In this document: piece by piece, positions 43,522-52,619 of the stretch
Layout of the letters: every line of letters starts with the position of its first letter
How positions within the stretch are numbered: the stretch's first letter is position 1
Source of the DNA: Pinibacter aurantiacus
GTDB lineage: Bacteria; Bacteroidota; Bacteroidia; Chitinophagales; Chitinophagaceae
Direction of reading: 5' to 3'
Length of the DNA stretch: 64,000 nucleotides
Assembly (NCBI RefSeq): GCF_019130065.1
Contig: NZ_JAHSPG010000013.1
Location: 405,179-469,178, forward strand
Program-made: the position numbers and the translations under genes
The notes under the pieces: generated by a model
Database searches by the model: none
What the model was told of the DNA's origin: nothing
The model's input: only the letters and a program-made list of their open reading frames with translations

Positions 43522-45561
43522 TTAGTTCACGAAAGTCCAGTAAATCCCCACCCTCAGCTGCACGCCGGGATACGGATAATTTGCTGTTGCAAGATTGTTG
43601 TTGGTAAAAGAGAACCCGTTTTTGAAACTGATGGAGTTTAGATTTTCGAGACGCACATACGACACGAAGGAACGAATACGGAAGTGTAAATACGCGTCAA
43701 CTTCAGGAGCCTTTAAATTAACTACACGATCGTCTTGAAAATAAAACTGTCCGAACATCGGAGAATAACCATCAGCCTTGTATGGAGAATTGTATTTTAT
43801 TTCTAACCCTGTATTCAATACCAGGTTTTTAAAGCCAAGACTTCCTTCGTAACCAATCCTGTTTCTGGTATAGAACAATGGCACATTTACAGGACCGTCG
43901 CCAACTCTTTGCTGTAATGCAACCTGAGCATGCCAGATCAGGTGCCTTGTCAGTTTGAAATCCTTGTCTGCATTTACCTGTAACAGGTTAAATGGCGAAG
44001 TGGCCTGTTCGGGATGATAGTAGCCGTTGAAATAAGTAAAGTTGGTTGCAAGGAAGTATGCGCCGGATAGCCTCAATTTTAAATACGGCACATCAACGTT
44101 GCCAAAGAACTTTAAGATATTTTCTTTATTAAATGAGTTCTTAGTAAACCCGAAACTACCCTCTCCTGTAAAAATGTAAGAAGGCGTTCTGTTGGTAATT
44201 TGCGTTCCCACCTGGAGCGTACCAAATCTTCTTCCCAAATAACGCTGAAGATGGCCGTAAACACTGAAGTCTCCCGCATTATATCCGGTTGGATACAAAT
44301 TACCGGCTGCTTCAAAATCCCATTTTTTATTACGTGTCTTATTACGGTATTCTCCGTGCAGGATCGTGTTGTACAACTGCCTTCCATTGGAAGTAAATGT
44401 ACCTTTGAGGTTTTCAATGGAAGCACCCAACTTCAGGTACTGCTGCGAGTTATGAGAATCGGGGAATGTATAAAATGAAAAGTCGTTAATAAGCTGTGTC
44501 CATTTTTCTTCTACTATGAAATTCGTCGGCGGAGGCGCAAAGAAATCATATTTATTGACGTAAAAGGAATCTGGCGACTGATCGACAAACGCGTAATCAA
44601 ACTTGTTGTACTGGATAGTGTATTCAACTCTCAGGCGAGGATAAAATAAATGTATTACAGTGGAGTCCGTTACAGTAGAATCCTTTTGTCCGAAGTCATA
44701 TTGCTGTCTCAGCAAGATAGCCGAATTCTTATCCTTTGTACCGGTTGAAATTTTACTATTGAACACGGCAAAACCGGGCGCAATATAGTTTCCCAGCTGT
44801 ACGGGTATGGTCACCCTGTCTTTGTAAGTAACGGTGTTCTGCAGATCTGCTTCATTCTGTATACCGCCATTTTCGGAACCCTGTAGTTTGTTTGACAATG
44901 CTATAAACTGCAGGTGGTATCTTTTATTCTTTGACTGATAGGCTGTGTTGAAGCGAATACTGCTGTGGTTGGTATTCTGATTTTTAAACCAGCCCGGAGA
45001 GTTGATCAGTCTGAACTGAAACCCTGCATTCCAGTTGGGCGTCATGTTTTGTGTATGGGTAAATCCGATGATCTGCTCTTTTTTACTTCCAAGCAAATAC
45101 CCAAGTTCAGAATATGGTTTTGTTGTGGTGTAGAAACGGGTATCTTCTATTGTAAACCTGTATATATCATAAGCATGAAAGCCCGGGTCCCAGCCATCCT
45201 TCATATTTGGAGCAAAGAGCAAAGACTTGGCAGCGGCCCCATTATTACCCAGCGTCATGTAATGGGCGGGTATAGGAAAACGCTTTGTAAAATCATTAAT
45301 GGAAGAATCCATTTTGCTTTGACGTGTTGTATCCAGAAAACGATATGAAATAGTCAGAGAATCTTCCAAACCTGTTCTATGGCGAAGACTGTCATTGCCA
45401 CCGCCGGTACCACCACCGCCCATTCCCTTGAAGCGGTTTCCCATGTTTTGGACAGGGTTCTGCGCTGAAACTTGCATTGCAATAAGGATCATTGCAATGA
45501 TGGTCATACTATATCTGAAATGCTTCAAGAGCTTTTGTTGCACCAAAACGGGAAATGTCAT
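43522..45561 (-). CDS. putative outer-membrane porin (Porin_10 type)
   Basis: 679 residues with a signal peptide ending in VSAQ; Met19 (MTIIAMILIAMQVSAQ) is an alternative start. A Gly-rich stretch (KGMGGGGTGGGND) follows. Then come alternating beta-strands with many aromatic residues to the C-terminal IYWTFVN, matching the 'putative porin' family common in Bacteroidota. The residues ELGYLLGSKKEQIIGFTHTQN are typical of its N-terminal domain. It is presumably a general or solute-specific channel. The purine nucleoside phosphorylase gene lies 16 bases upstream in the same direction, so the two may be co-transcribed. Confidence 0.85.
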   Translation of the reverse strand: MTFPVLVQQKLLKHFRYSMTIIAMILIAMQVSAQNPVQNMGNRFKGMGGGGTGGGNDSLRHRTGLEDSLTISYRFLDTTRQSKMDSSINDFTKRFPIPAHYMTLGNNGAAAKSLLFAPNMKDGWDPGFHAYDIYRFTIEDTRFYTTTKPYSELGYLLGSKKEQIIGFTHTQNMTPNWNAGFQFRLINSPGWFKNQNTNHSSIRFNTAYQSKNKRYHLQFIALSNKLQGSENGGIQNEADLQNTVTYKDRVTIPVQLGNYIAPGFAVFNSKISTGTKDKNSAILLRQQYDFGQKDSTVTDSTVIHLFYPRLRVEYTIQYNKFDYAFVDQSPDSFYVNKYDFFAPPPTNFIVEEKWTQLINDFSFYTFPDSHNSQQYLKLGASIENLKGTFTSNGRQLYNTILHGEYRNKTRNKKWDFEAAGNLYPTGYNAGDFSVYGHLQRYLGRRFGTLQVGTQITNRTPSYIFTGEGSFGFTKNSFNKENILKFFGNVDVPYLKLRLSGAYFLATNFTYFNGYYHPEQATSPFNLLQVNADKDFKLTRHLIWHAQVALQQRVGDGPVNVPLFYTRNRIGYEGSLGFKNLVLNTGLEIKYNSPYKADGYSPMFGQFYFQDDRVVNLKAPEVDAYLHFRIRSFVSYVRLENLNSISFKNGFSFTNNNLATANYPYPGVQLRVGIYWTFVN

Positions 45562-45577
45562 TTAATATGTAAAGATG

Positions 45578-46399
45578 TTACAGGCCGGCGATCAATCCTT
45601 TAAAAATAGTTGTTAATTTCGGCTCGGCCGCATGGGCTGCTTCCAGCACCTCTTCATGTGTGATCACATTTTCCTCCTCACGTATGCCAAGATCTGTGAT
45701 TACGCTAATGGCAAATACAGGTAGTTTCATGTGTTGTGCCACGATCACTTCCTGTACAGTGCTCATGCCCACCGCATCTGCGCCTATGATGTGCAGCATT
45801 TTATACTCTGCCCTTGTTTCAAAGGTTGGACCGGTAACGCCAACGTACACACCGCTTTTTATGTCTATGCCCGCACCCGCAGCAATTGATTTTGCAGAAG
45901 CGATCAATTGTTTGCTGTATGGTTCGCTCATGTCCGGAAAACGGGTTCCCAAAGACTCTTCGTTTTTACCGATCAGCGGATTCACCTGGAACATACTGAT
46001 ATGATCTGTGATGATCATCAGGTCGCCCACTTTAAAATCGAGGTTCATGCCCCCCGCCGCATTGCTCAGGAAAAGTGTTTCGATGCCCAAAAGCCTCATT
46101 ACACGGATTGGAAATGTCACATCCAGTGCAGAGTAACCCTCGTAAAAATGGAAACGTCCGGCCATAGCAACAATGGGCTTTCCGGCAAGCTGACCGAAAA
46201 TTAGTTTTCCCTGGTGCCCTTCTACTGTTGATACCGGGAAATGCGGAATTTTATCGTAAGGGATTTCTTTTTCAACCACAATTTCTTTTACCAGGTTACC
46301 AAGGCCGCTACCTAACACAATACCAGCCAATGGTTTAGCTGAATATTGACCTTGAATGTAGGCAACTGTTTCTTTTAATTTGTCGAGTAGTGCTGACAT
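45578..46399 (-). CDS. purine-nucleoside phosphorylase
   Basis: Start at MSALLDKLKETVAYIQ. 273 residues, trimeric PNP type. Phosphate and substrate motifs are GIVLGSGLGNLVKEI, EGHQGKLIFG, MAGRFHFYEGYS, FLSNAAGGMN, and C-terminal GADAVGMSTVQEVIVAQHMKLPVFAISVITD. It splits (deoxy)inosine and guanosine with phosphate for purine salvage. A TATATTTG box at 46474 predicts a leader of about 65 bases starting with a CGCTTG-TAG-CAAGCG hairpin, which could stabilise the mRNA. Confidence 0.94.
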   Translation of the reverse strand: MSALLDKLKETVAYIQGQYSAKPLAGIVLGSGLGNLVKEIVVEKEIPYDKIPHFPVSTVEGHQGKLIFGQLAGKPIVAMAGRFHFYEGYSALDVTFPIRVMRLLGIETLFLSNAAGGMNLDFKVGDLMIITDHISMFQVNPLIGKNEESLGTRFPDMSEPYSKQLIASAKSIAAGAGIDIKSGVYVGVTGPTFETRAEYKMLHIIGADAVGMSTVQEVIVAQHMKLPVFAISVITDLGIREEENVITHEEVLEAAHAAEPKLTTIFKGLIAGL

Positions 46400-46454
46400 A
46401 AATTTTGCTTTTAAAATTCCTTGTAACCTGTTGCTATGCAATTGTTTTAATAAA

Positions 46455-46481
46455 CGCTTGCTACAAGCGGGAGCAAATATA
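46455..46481 (-). promoter_or_regulatory. -7 box and 5' leader hairpin of the PNP gene
   Basis: TATATTTG at 46474-46481 on the minus strand; immediately downstream a perfect 6-bp stem with 3-base loop (46455-46469) lies at the predicted 5' end of the transcript. Confidence 0.5.
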
Positions 46482-46491
46482 AGAAAGCAGG

Positions 46492-46528
46492 GATAATTAA
46501 GAATTAGAAATTAAGAATTAAGAATTTC
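46492..46528. repeat. AATTAGA/AATTAAG single arm
   Basis: Tandem AATTAGA/AATTAAG heptamers upstream of the PNP promoter; no complementary arm found nearby. Confidence 0.65.
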
Positions 46529-46591
46529 TTCTGAGAATCAGCCGTTAAAGGGTTCAATGTAATTAAACAATGCCACTGATTGTCACGTTAA

Positions 46592-46724
46592 TGTCCTACG
46601 GACAAGAAGGTCTCTCTATGACATGTTCTACTGACATAAATGCCATACGGGCAATAAGACTTTTCCCGTAGGGAAACAATATCAATAGAAAGCCGTACAA
46701 CCGCATATTATTGTCCTTAGGGCA
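46592..46724. repeat. cluster of four short CC-(N)-GG palindromes
   Basis: TGTCC-TAC-GGACA (46592), TGCC-ATACG-GGCA (46641), TTTCCC-GTA-GGGAAA (46662) and TGTCC-TTA-GGGCA (46712) lie within 133 bases, each next to TTAA or ACAT/ATAA. 46529-46906 contains no gene. Confidence 0.65.
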
Positions 46725-46906
46725 TTAACCTGTTGCCGAATTTCCTTTACCTAATGAAATTGAAATAGCAATTTTATTTCCGGATCAACAAAATTATTGT
46801 CGCGGCCCCATGTTTGCAATATCAACGTTAATCTGGGTCATAGAACCTGCTAAGGCTAACTTCATGGAAAAAGAAGATTATATTTAAAGTAGACCAAATA
46901 AAACCG

Positions 46907-47959
46907 ATGAACCGTATTTACTCTGCGTTGTCAAACATTAAATTCCTCAGAAACAGCTACACTTCTAAGTTTTTGTTTATCGCATTTCTGGGCATTCATA
47001 TTCCGCTTTTGGGATTGATAGGTTTAATCATCCTTCATTCACAGAATATTCCTCCGCTCTATGTTTTTGTTACTGCGCTCATTTTTACCTTGCTGGCAAC
47101 AGCTGTTACTTTATATATTCTGAACAGCCTTTTGTACCCGCTTAAGCAAAGTAAAAAAACGCTGGAAGATTTTTTGAATAACAGAACATTACCTGCCCTT
47201 CCCCTTAATTACACAGATGAAGCGGGCATTTTAATGCAAAATATCTATTTGGCGCTAACTGAATTGGAAAGGCGAATAGAAGAGAAAAAAGACCTTACCC
47301 GTTTTATTTCCCATGACTTGCGTTTGCCCCTTTTGAATCTGAAAATATTCAGCAGCGAGCTGGCAGACAGCGAAACAATGAGCCCTGAGAAATCAAAAAA
47401 ACTAGCCTCGATGATCGCAAAATGTGCCAATGAACAGGAGGTTCTGCTGGAGAAAGTGATTGAAATTCTTGATTATGACAGCTTGGATATTTTGTCGGAT
47501 CATTTGCAAATAACCAACATCAATCATTTGATTGAGTCTTCGATCGATAGTGTGCAAAGCACTGCGGGCAAAAAGAACATCGATATCGTTTTCAATTCGG
47601 CAAAATCGCACTCAGTCAAAGCATCTCCTGCTCTTTTTACTCAGGTGATAAAAAACATTTTGACAAACTCAATCAAATTTTCGTACCCGGGATCTGTTGT
47701 ACAGGTCAATATTATTCAGCAAACAAATGGCATTGACATAATTATTACGGATGACGGAGTAGGTTTTGACCCTTCACATTCCGAAAGAATTTTCGAACGG
47801 CTTACAAAAGGTCAAACCGGTACCGCCGGCGAACCCAGCACCGGAGTTGGCCTATACCTTTCCCGAAAAATCATCGATGGCCATAAGGGAACGTTAACTG
47901 CGAAAAGTGCAGGAATTGGGAAAGGAGCGACTTTTTTGGTGAGCATTCCGAGGAACTAG
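46907..47959 (+). CDS. sensor histidine kinase
   Basis: 350 residues. Two membrane helices (about 20-45 and 51-75) with almost no periplasmic loop between, then a HAMP-like linker. The HisKA box is FISHDLRLP with His136. The ATPase domain has N-box IKNILTNSIKF, G1 ITDDGVGFDP and G2 PSTGVGLYLSRKI. The short extracytoplasmic part suggests it senses membrane state or an internal signal. No response regulator is adjacent; the nearest is at 55212. The TAG stop lies in an AATTAGG arm. Confidence 0.93.
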   Translation: MNRIYSALSNIKFLRNSYTSKFLFIAFLGIHIPLLGLIGLIILHSQNIPPLYVFVTALIFTLLATAVTLYILNSLLYPLKQSKKTLEDFLNNRTLPALPLNYTDEAGILMQNIYLALTELERRIEEKKDLTRFISHDLRLPLLNLKIFSSELADSETMSPEKSKKLASMIAKCANEQEVLLEKVIEILDYDSLDILSDHLQITNINHLIESSIDSVQSTAGKKNIDIVFNSAKSHSVKASPALFTQVIKNILTNSIKFSYPGSVVQVNIIQQTNGIDIIITDDGVGFDPSHSERIFERLTKGQTGTAGEPSTGVGLYLSRKIIDGHKGTLTAKSAGIGKGATFLVSIPRN

Positions 47960-48117
47960 GAATTAGGAATTAGAAATTAGGAAATCTTCAAGGGTTACAT
48001 TCCCGACAACAGTCATCGTTTGTTATGTTTAGTATTTAGATAGTTAAACATAAAGCACACAAGGGCTCACTGGACGCCCTCCTAATTTCTAATTCCTAAT
48101 TCCTAATTCCTAATTGT
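47955..48117. repeat. AATTAGG-family inverted heptamer repeat
   Basis: Left arm 47957-47985 (AACTAGG, AATTAGG, AATTAGA, AATTAGG) and right arm 48080-48117 (CCTAATT). The heptamer series of the two arms mirror each other unit by unit. Spacer about 95 bases. Starts in the kinase stop; ends beside the stop of the PKD lipoprotein. Confidence 0.92.
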
Positions 48118-49260
48118 CTAAAACCCCAGATCCTTCGCTCCACTTATCTCCGTCGAAATTTCTCCCAACAACGTATTGCCTTTATCATTTTGTCCGGTGT
48201 ACACTTTTACGAAATCAATGGAGGACAATTGAATTGCCTGGCCGTTGGCGTCGACTGCCGAATCGATATTGAAAGAATTGAAATGATTTTTTGCATAGTC
48301 ATCGCCGGAAGAATAGTTGTCAGCATAGCCAAATGAAAATCCGGTGTTGATATAAATAAACCCATTGTCCATTAAACCGAAAGTATTTTTCAATAGAGTT
48401 CCTGTAAATGAGATTGAATCCTGGTTTGCCGCAAACGATGGGTAATAGCTGTGGTCGTGAAAAGGATTGATCTCAACGGCACCAGTGTTGCCCAGATTAT
48501 CTTTCCATTGAACATCAGCAGTCGCTTTGGGATTGTAATAAGTGATGGTATATTTCTTTTTGGTTGTTGCGGCGTTGTATTCACTTCCCGCCAGCTCGTA
48601 CCATTCGTCATCGGGTAAACCGTTGCCGTTTTTATCCTGGCTCACCATTACAATGCCCGGCTCTGACCATTCCATTGGCGGCGGCAAAGGATTTCCGTAA
48701 ATAGCAAGGTCATACCCCGGCTTGTTGAGAATGGAGTGATCAAATCCAAAAACAACATAGCCACCGTAAGCACCGAGATGCAACAAGGCATCGGTGCCAC
48801 CGATAATTCCCTTTGGTGCATTCTTATCGCCCAACCCTTCTTCGTTTACAAACTGTCCGGGTGCAGGCAAATAATCAAACACGACGCTGATGTATCTGCC
48901 ACTGCCAGCGGTAATTGGTCTTACCGGGGCTGCTACGCGCAACACGATGTTCTTCGTGAAATGGCCTTCAGCATTACCTCCGGCATACACAAGCTTGTAG
49001 TCTCCAGCCCTGGATGGTTTGTATCTAAAATCAGCAGTTTTCGAAAACAGTGAATCATTCAATTTCCAAGAATGCTCTACCTGCACATTATTACCAACGG
49101 TTGCTTTGATAATCACGCTATCGCCAAAAGCAACAGAGAGTGTGTCCGTTGTAACAGACAATGAGATCACCGGCACGGGCGATGCGTCATCTTTTTTACA
49201 GGAGTATACTGAGAAAATAATAATGGCTAAGGCAAAAAGCCAATTGAGTTTCTGATTCAT
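48118..49260 (-). CDS. PKD-domain surface lipoprotein of the cobalamin-uptake operon
   Basis: 380 residues; lipoprotein signal with Cys at SVYSC. An Ig/PKD-like domain (about 30-115, VSFGDSVIIKATVGNN-like, then SRAGDYKLVYAGGNAEG) is followed by a beta-rich domain. Its motifs are LLHLGAYGGYVVFGFDHSI, PGYDLAIYGNP, and DKNGNGLPDDEWYELAGSEY. Such proteins travel with BtuB and BtuG-like propellers in Bacteroidota, so a role in surface cobalamin capture is inferred. It is last in the operon, 29 bases after the propeller gene. Confidence 0.85.
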   Translation of the reverse strand: MNQKLNWLFALAIIIFSVYSCKKDDASPVPVISLSVTTDTLSVAFGDSVIIKATVGNNVQVEHSWKLNDSLFSKTADFRYKPSRAGDYKLVYAGGNAEGHFTKNIVLRVAAPVRPITAGSGRYISVVFDYLPAPGQFVNEEGLGDKNAPKGIIGGTDALLHLGAYGGYVVFGFDHSILNKPGYDLAIYGNPLPPPMEWSEPGIVMVSQDKNGNGLPDDEWYELAGSEYNAATTKKKYTITYYNPKATADVQWKDNLGNTGAVEINPFHDHSYYPSFAANQDSISFTGTLLKNTFGLMDNGFIYINTGFSFGYADNYSSGDDYAKNHFNSFNIDSAVDANGQAIQLSSIDFVKVYTGQNDKGNTLLGEISTEISGAKDLGF

Positions 49261-49289
49261 CAGAATGTGTGTTTTAAGGTTTAAAAATG

Positions 49290-50408
49290 TTATGGTAAAA
49301 ACGCGAAGTGTGCGGGAATATCACCCGCTGTTACACTCCATCTTCTTCGTCCCGCCCTGTCGAAACAATGAACAGTTCCCGGCGTAACGTAATCTTTCGC
49401 ATCCGTCACATAGATGTCGCCATTGGTTCCATTAACGGCCAGGCCGTAAGGAATTTTGATTTGTTTTTGTAGGCTATCTGCAATAAAATTTTTCGAAATG
49501 ATCTGTTTTTCAGGCACATTGATCAATGCATAACTCGTGACATTATCGTTAGTGACATAGCTCCACTCAACACTATACACATAGGCCGAATCTCCCTGTA
49601 TGTAAATGTTTTCAGCGGCTATGTTAAACGAGTCCGTTACTTTATCTGTTCTGGTATCGATGACAAAAAGATTGGAATGAATGTCATAGTAGTCACCGCG
49701 TGATGTAACGAACAAATTGCCGTAGTTATCCTTTTTAATGTGATGCAAATTGATCGCCACATCTATCCGTTTTGCTTCTTTGAACGTAGCAAGATCAATA
49801 ACAGAAACGGTTCGTTCGTAATTGGGTGGACTATATCCGCCGGAGTTGGCAACATACAACTTATTGTTTACGACAGCCATTTCTTCCGGCTGCCTGCCCA
49901 CTGTTACTTTGCGGATAATTTGCAATGAAGCTGTATCAATCTCAGCAATAAAACCTTCAGGAGCATTGGCATCACCCACAATTCCCGCATAAGAACTAAC
50001 GTAAGCTTTGCCGTTGGCAAATGTTACGTAACGGCAATTGGGAATATTGATCTGTCCGATTTTCTTTGCGGTATATGCCTGCAATACTTCCACTTTGTCG
50101 GACATATTGATTACTGCATAAAGCTTCGCGCCATAAATCTGTATATCGTTTCCCACATCACCCAATTCCTTTGTAGCAGCAGGATTGATCTCGTTGTAGA
50201 TATTTCTTTTGTAAACACCTGTCTTAAAATCATAAAAATCCAGCGAGGCCTTATTCATGCCCATATTGCCCTCATTCAACAAATAAAAGCCGCTGCCCAA
50301 CATTGAATCCGGCTGCACCTCTACTTCCTCATGATTTACAATCGACGGATCTTTGCGGCAATTTGAAAAACCAATTGCCACCAATAAAACGATCAATATT
50401 TTCTTCAT
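49290..50408 (-). CDS. YncE/BtuG-like (DUF5074) beta-propeller lipoprotein
   Basis: Start at MKKILIVLLVAIGFSNC (lipid-attachment Cys17); Met codons 3 and 9 residues earlier are alternatives. 372 residues. Repeated propeller blades are visible, for example KLYAVINMSDKVEVLQAYTAKKIGQI, GKAYVSSYAGIVGD, NKLYVANSGGYSPPNYERTVSVIDL, and NGTNGDIYVTDAKDY. BtuG proteins of Bacteroides bind cobalamin at the cell surface with very high affinity and cap BtuB. Position two genes downstream of a cobalamin riboswitch supports this role here; the affinity is not known. Confidence 0.88.
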   Translation of the reverse strand: MKKILIVLLVAIGFSNCRKDPSIVNHEEVEVQPDSMLGSGFYLLNEGNMGMNKASLDFYDFKTGVYKRNIYNEINPAATKELGDVGNDIQIYGAKLYAVINMSDKVEVLQAYTAKKIGQINIPNCRYVTFANGKAYVSSYAGIVGDANAPEGFIAEIDTASLQIIRKVTVGRQPEEMAVVNNKLYVANSGGYSPPNYERTVSVIDLATFKEAKRIDVAINLHHIKKDNYGNLFVTSRGDYYDIHSNLFVIDTRTDKVTDSFNIAAENIYIQGDSAYVYSVEWSYVTNDNVTSYALINVPEKQIISKNFIADSLQKQIKIPYGLAVNGTNGDIYVTDAKDYVTPGTVHCFDRAGRRRWSVTAGDIPAHFAFLP

Positions 50409-50492
50409 TTTTTTCATTTTTTTGTCTACGAACATGTCGCCCCTCTGGGGCTATTGGTCGCTCTCTCCATTCGCCACTCAATTGAGCGATCA

Positions 50493-50588
50493 GGGCGAAT
50501 GCGATTCGCCCCTACCATTTTCAATTTTCAACTTTCAATTTTCAATTCCCTCTAATTCCTAACTCCTAATTCCTAATTCCTAATTCAG
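50493..50588. repeat. GGGCGAAT palindrome followed by CTTTCAA and CCTAATT arms
   Basis: Perfect palindrome 50493-50511 (third copy of GGGCGAAT-GCG-ATTCGCCC). Then CTTTCAATTTTCAA-type arm 50518-50548 and CCTAATT heptamers 50553-50588. The latter overlap the 3' end of btuB. 50409-50565 holds no gene. Confidence 0.8.
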
Positions 50589-52605
50589 CGCCCACCCTCC
50601 AGTACCTTCCCGGCATTGGAAAATTCAACACAACATCATAGTATTGATTGAATACATTGTTTACTTCAAGAAGAAGTTTGGCATTGAGATGTTTACAAGA
50701 AACCTTTTTCGAAAGTGAGAGATCATGCGTATACCACGGCTGTACATAGTTTACAGGAATGTTCATTTTCTGACTATAGCGCTCACCGGAATAGATAAAG
50801 CTGTAATTGAAGCACCAAGTTTTCCATAGCATGCTTACAATTGCAGAACCACTGTTTAAAGGCACGTATGGAATTTGCTGATCATAATTGTCCGCACCTG
50901 GTGTTATGTCAACAGCATGCTGGTAAGTGTATTTCACGGTAGTGTTAACAACCAGTTGCTGAAAACATTTCCACGATGTTTCGAGGCTTGCATCGATGCC
51001 ATGCACTTCTACCTTGCCAAGATTCAACATCATCCAGCGATAGAGATTAGTGGTGGGCACCGCTACAATTTTATCCGTAACCGTGTTGTAATAGCCATCC
51101 ACCTGCAACTGTATAAAAACAGGATTTGCGTTCGCAGCCTTCGACCATGTAAAGCCCATATCGTACTGCTTTGTATACTCCGGCCGCAACGATGTGTTGC
51201 CGATAAAAGTGTAATACAGATCATTGAATGTCGGAAGCCTGAATATGCTTTTGTAAAATCCACGAACACGCAAATTGTTTTTTGCAAAAGGCTTCCACGA
51301 TGCTGATAAAAATGGCGTCAGTTTTTGCTTGTTTCCGGCCGACTCATATTCTTCCACTTTATCCCAAACCATTGTTTGCAAAGCGCCACCTTGTACAATA
51401 ACATTGCTAAAATGCAAGTCACTCGCCATGGAAACCAAACCCTGGAATCTCGTCGGATAAGCAAAGCGATACAGGTTCGCATCTAATTTGTTCCACTGAA
51501 AATCGCCAGACACTGCTACATTCCACCACTTAGCAATTTTGTACTGATTGGAAGAGGAAAAATAAATTTCCTGTTGCTTGTAGCGATTATCGAGATAGCC
51601 CGTTGTTGTCACAAAATCAGGATCGAGATAGCGCATGTAATCATTGGCATACTTAACATTGAATAAGTAGTTGAAGCGCTTGTTTAGGTTGTTGCCATAG
51701 GACGCCTGCAGGAAAAAATTTCGGTCCCATTGCCTTTGCCCGCGTGAAAACTTATTGGCAACCACTGCGCCAGGCAAGCCACGTGCAGCGTCATAGAAAT
51801 ATGCTTTAACGCGCCACTTGCTGCTATCCTTAAGCACTCCATATAATCCGGCTTCGGCTCGCCATGCGTTGATGTCGGCGTTTTCGCGGACCGCGGTGGT
51901 GTCATACGTTCCGTTGGTGTAGCGGAATTTATATTTACCATCTGCGTTGATCCACTCTCCACTAAAAGAAGAAGAAATATTCTTACTGATCTTTTGCTCC
52001 CACAATACCGATGGATCGAAAAGCCCGAATGACCCGGTTTTAATCGCTGTTTTTAAATGATATCTTTCTTTCCCAAATTCCGGCGTGCGCGATTGCAAGT
52101 AGATGGAAGCCGCTGAAGCAAAGGCTTTGGCCGGTTGAAATATCTCGCTCCGTTGTGCATTGTACAAAGAAATTTCATCCATGTTATCCAATGAAAATTT
52201 GCCAAGATCAACCTGTCCGTTTTGCGCATTGCCCAATTGCACACCATCATAAAAAACACCCGTGTGGTTGCTTCCCATGCTACGTGTATCAACAGTTTTC
52301 AACCCGCCAATACCGCCATAATCCTTCAACTGCACACCGGAAAAATACCGGATCGCATCTGCAACAGAAAGACTGTTCATGTTCTGCAAGGCCTCTCCTT
52401 TCAACGATTGTACGGGTGTAACAGATTTGTTTTGCAGCAGCATTTTGGTCCTGACCGTTACTTCTTCCAATACACGGATCTTTATCGAATCTTGCGAATG
52501 TCGCGCGGAGTCATTTTGCTTCTGCGCAAATGCGCTGCGCTGATTTGTTGCGAACAACAATATCATTGACAACACATTTGCCACAAAAGCCTTATGGTTT
52601 TTCAT
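50566..52605 (-). CDS. btuB: TonB-dependent cobalamin receptor (BtuB-like)
   Basis: Start at MKNHKAFVANVLSMILL with signal ending in SAFAQ. 679 residues. The TonB box region is VLEEVTVRTKM. The plug runs over SVADAIRYFSGVQLKDYGG, FYDGVQLGNAQNGQVDLG. A barrel ends in the terminal strand. It imports cobalamin across the outer membrane with TonB energy; the assignment rests on the riboswitch and the BtuG-like neighbours. The last residues ELGIRN-stop are encoded by tandem AATTAGG repeat units, so a repeat arm has rewritten the C-terminus, replacing the usual terminal aromatic. Confidence 0.92.
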   Translation of the reverse strand: MKNHKAFVANVLSMILLFATNQRSAFAQKQNDSARHSQDSIKIRVLEEVTVRTKMLLQNKSVTPVQSLKGEALQNMNSLSVADAIRYFSGVQLKDYGGIGGLKTVDTRSMGSNHTGVFYDGVQLGNAQNGQVDLGKFSLDNMDEISLYNAQRSEIFQPAKAFASAASIYLQSRTPEFGKERYHLKTAIKTGSFGLFDPSVLWEQKISKNISSSFSGEWINADGKYKFRYTNGTYDTTAVRENADINAWRAEAGLYGVLKDSSKWRVKAYFYDAARGLPGAVVANKFSRGQRQWDRNFFLQASYGNNLNKRFNYLFNVKYANDYMRYLDPDFVTTTGYLDNRYKQQEIYFSSSNQYKIAKWWNVAVSGDFQWNKLDANLYRFAYPTRFQGLVSMASDLHFSNVIVQGGALQTMVWDKVEEYESAGNKQKLTPFLSASWKPFAKNNLRVRGFYKSIFRLPTFNDLYYTFIGNTSLRPEYTKQYDMGFTWSKAANANPVFIQLQVDGYYNTVTDKIVAVPTTNLYRWMMLNLGKVEVHGIDASLETSWKCFQQLVVNTTVKYTYQHAVDITPGADNYDQQIPYVPLNSGSAIVSMLWKTWCFNYSFIYSGERYSQKMNIPVNYVQPWYTHDLSLSKKVSCKHLNAKLLLEVNNVFNQYYDVVLNFPMPGRYWRVGAELGIRN

Positions 52606-52619
52606 TAAGAACATTACTA

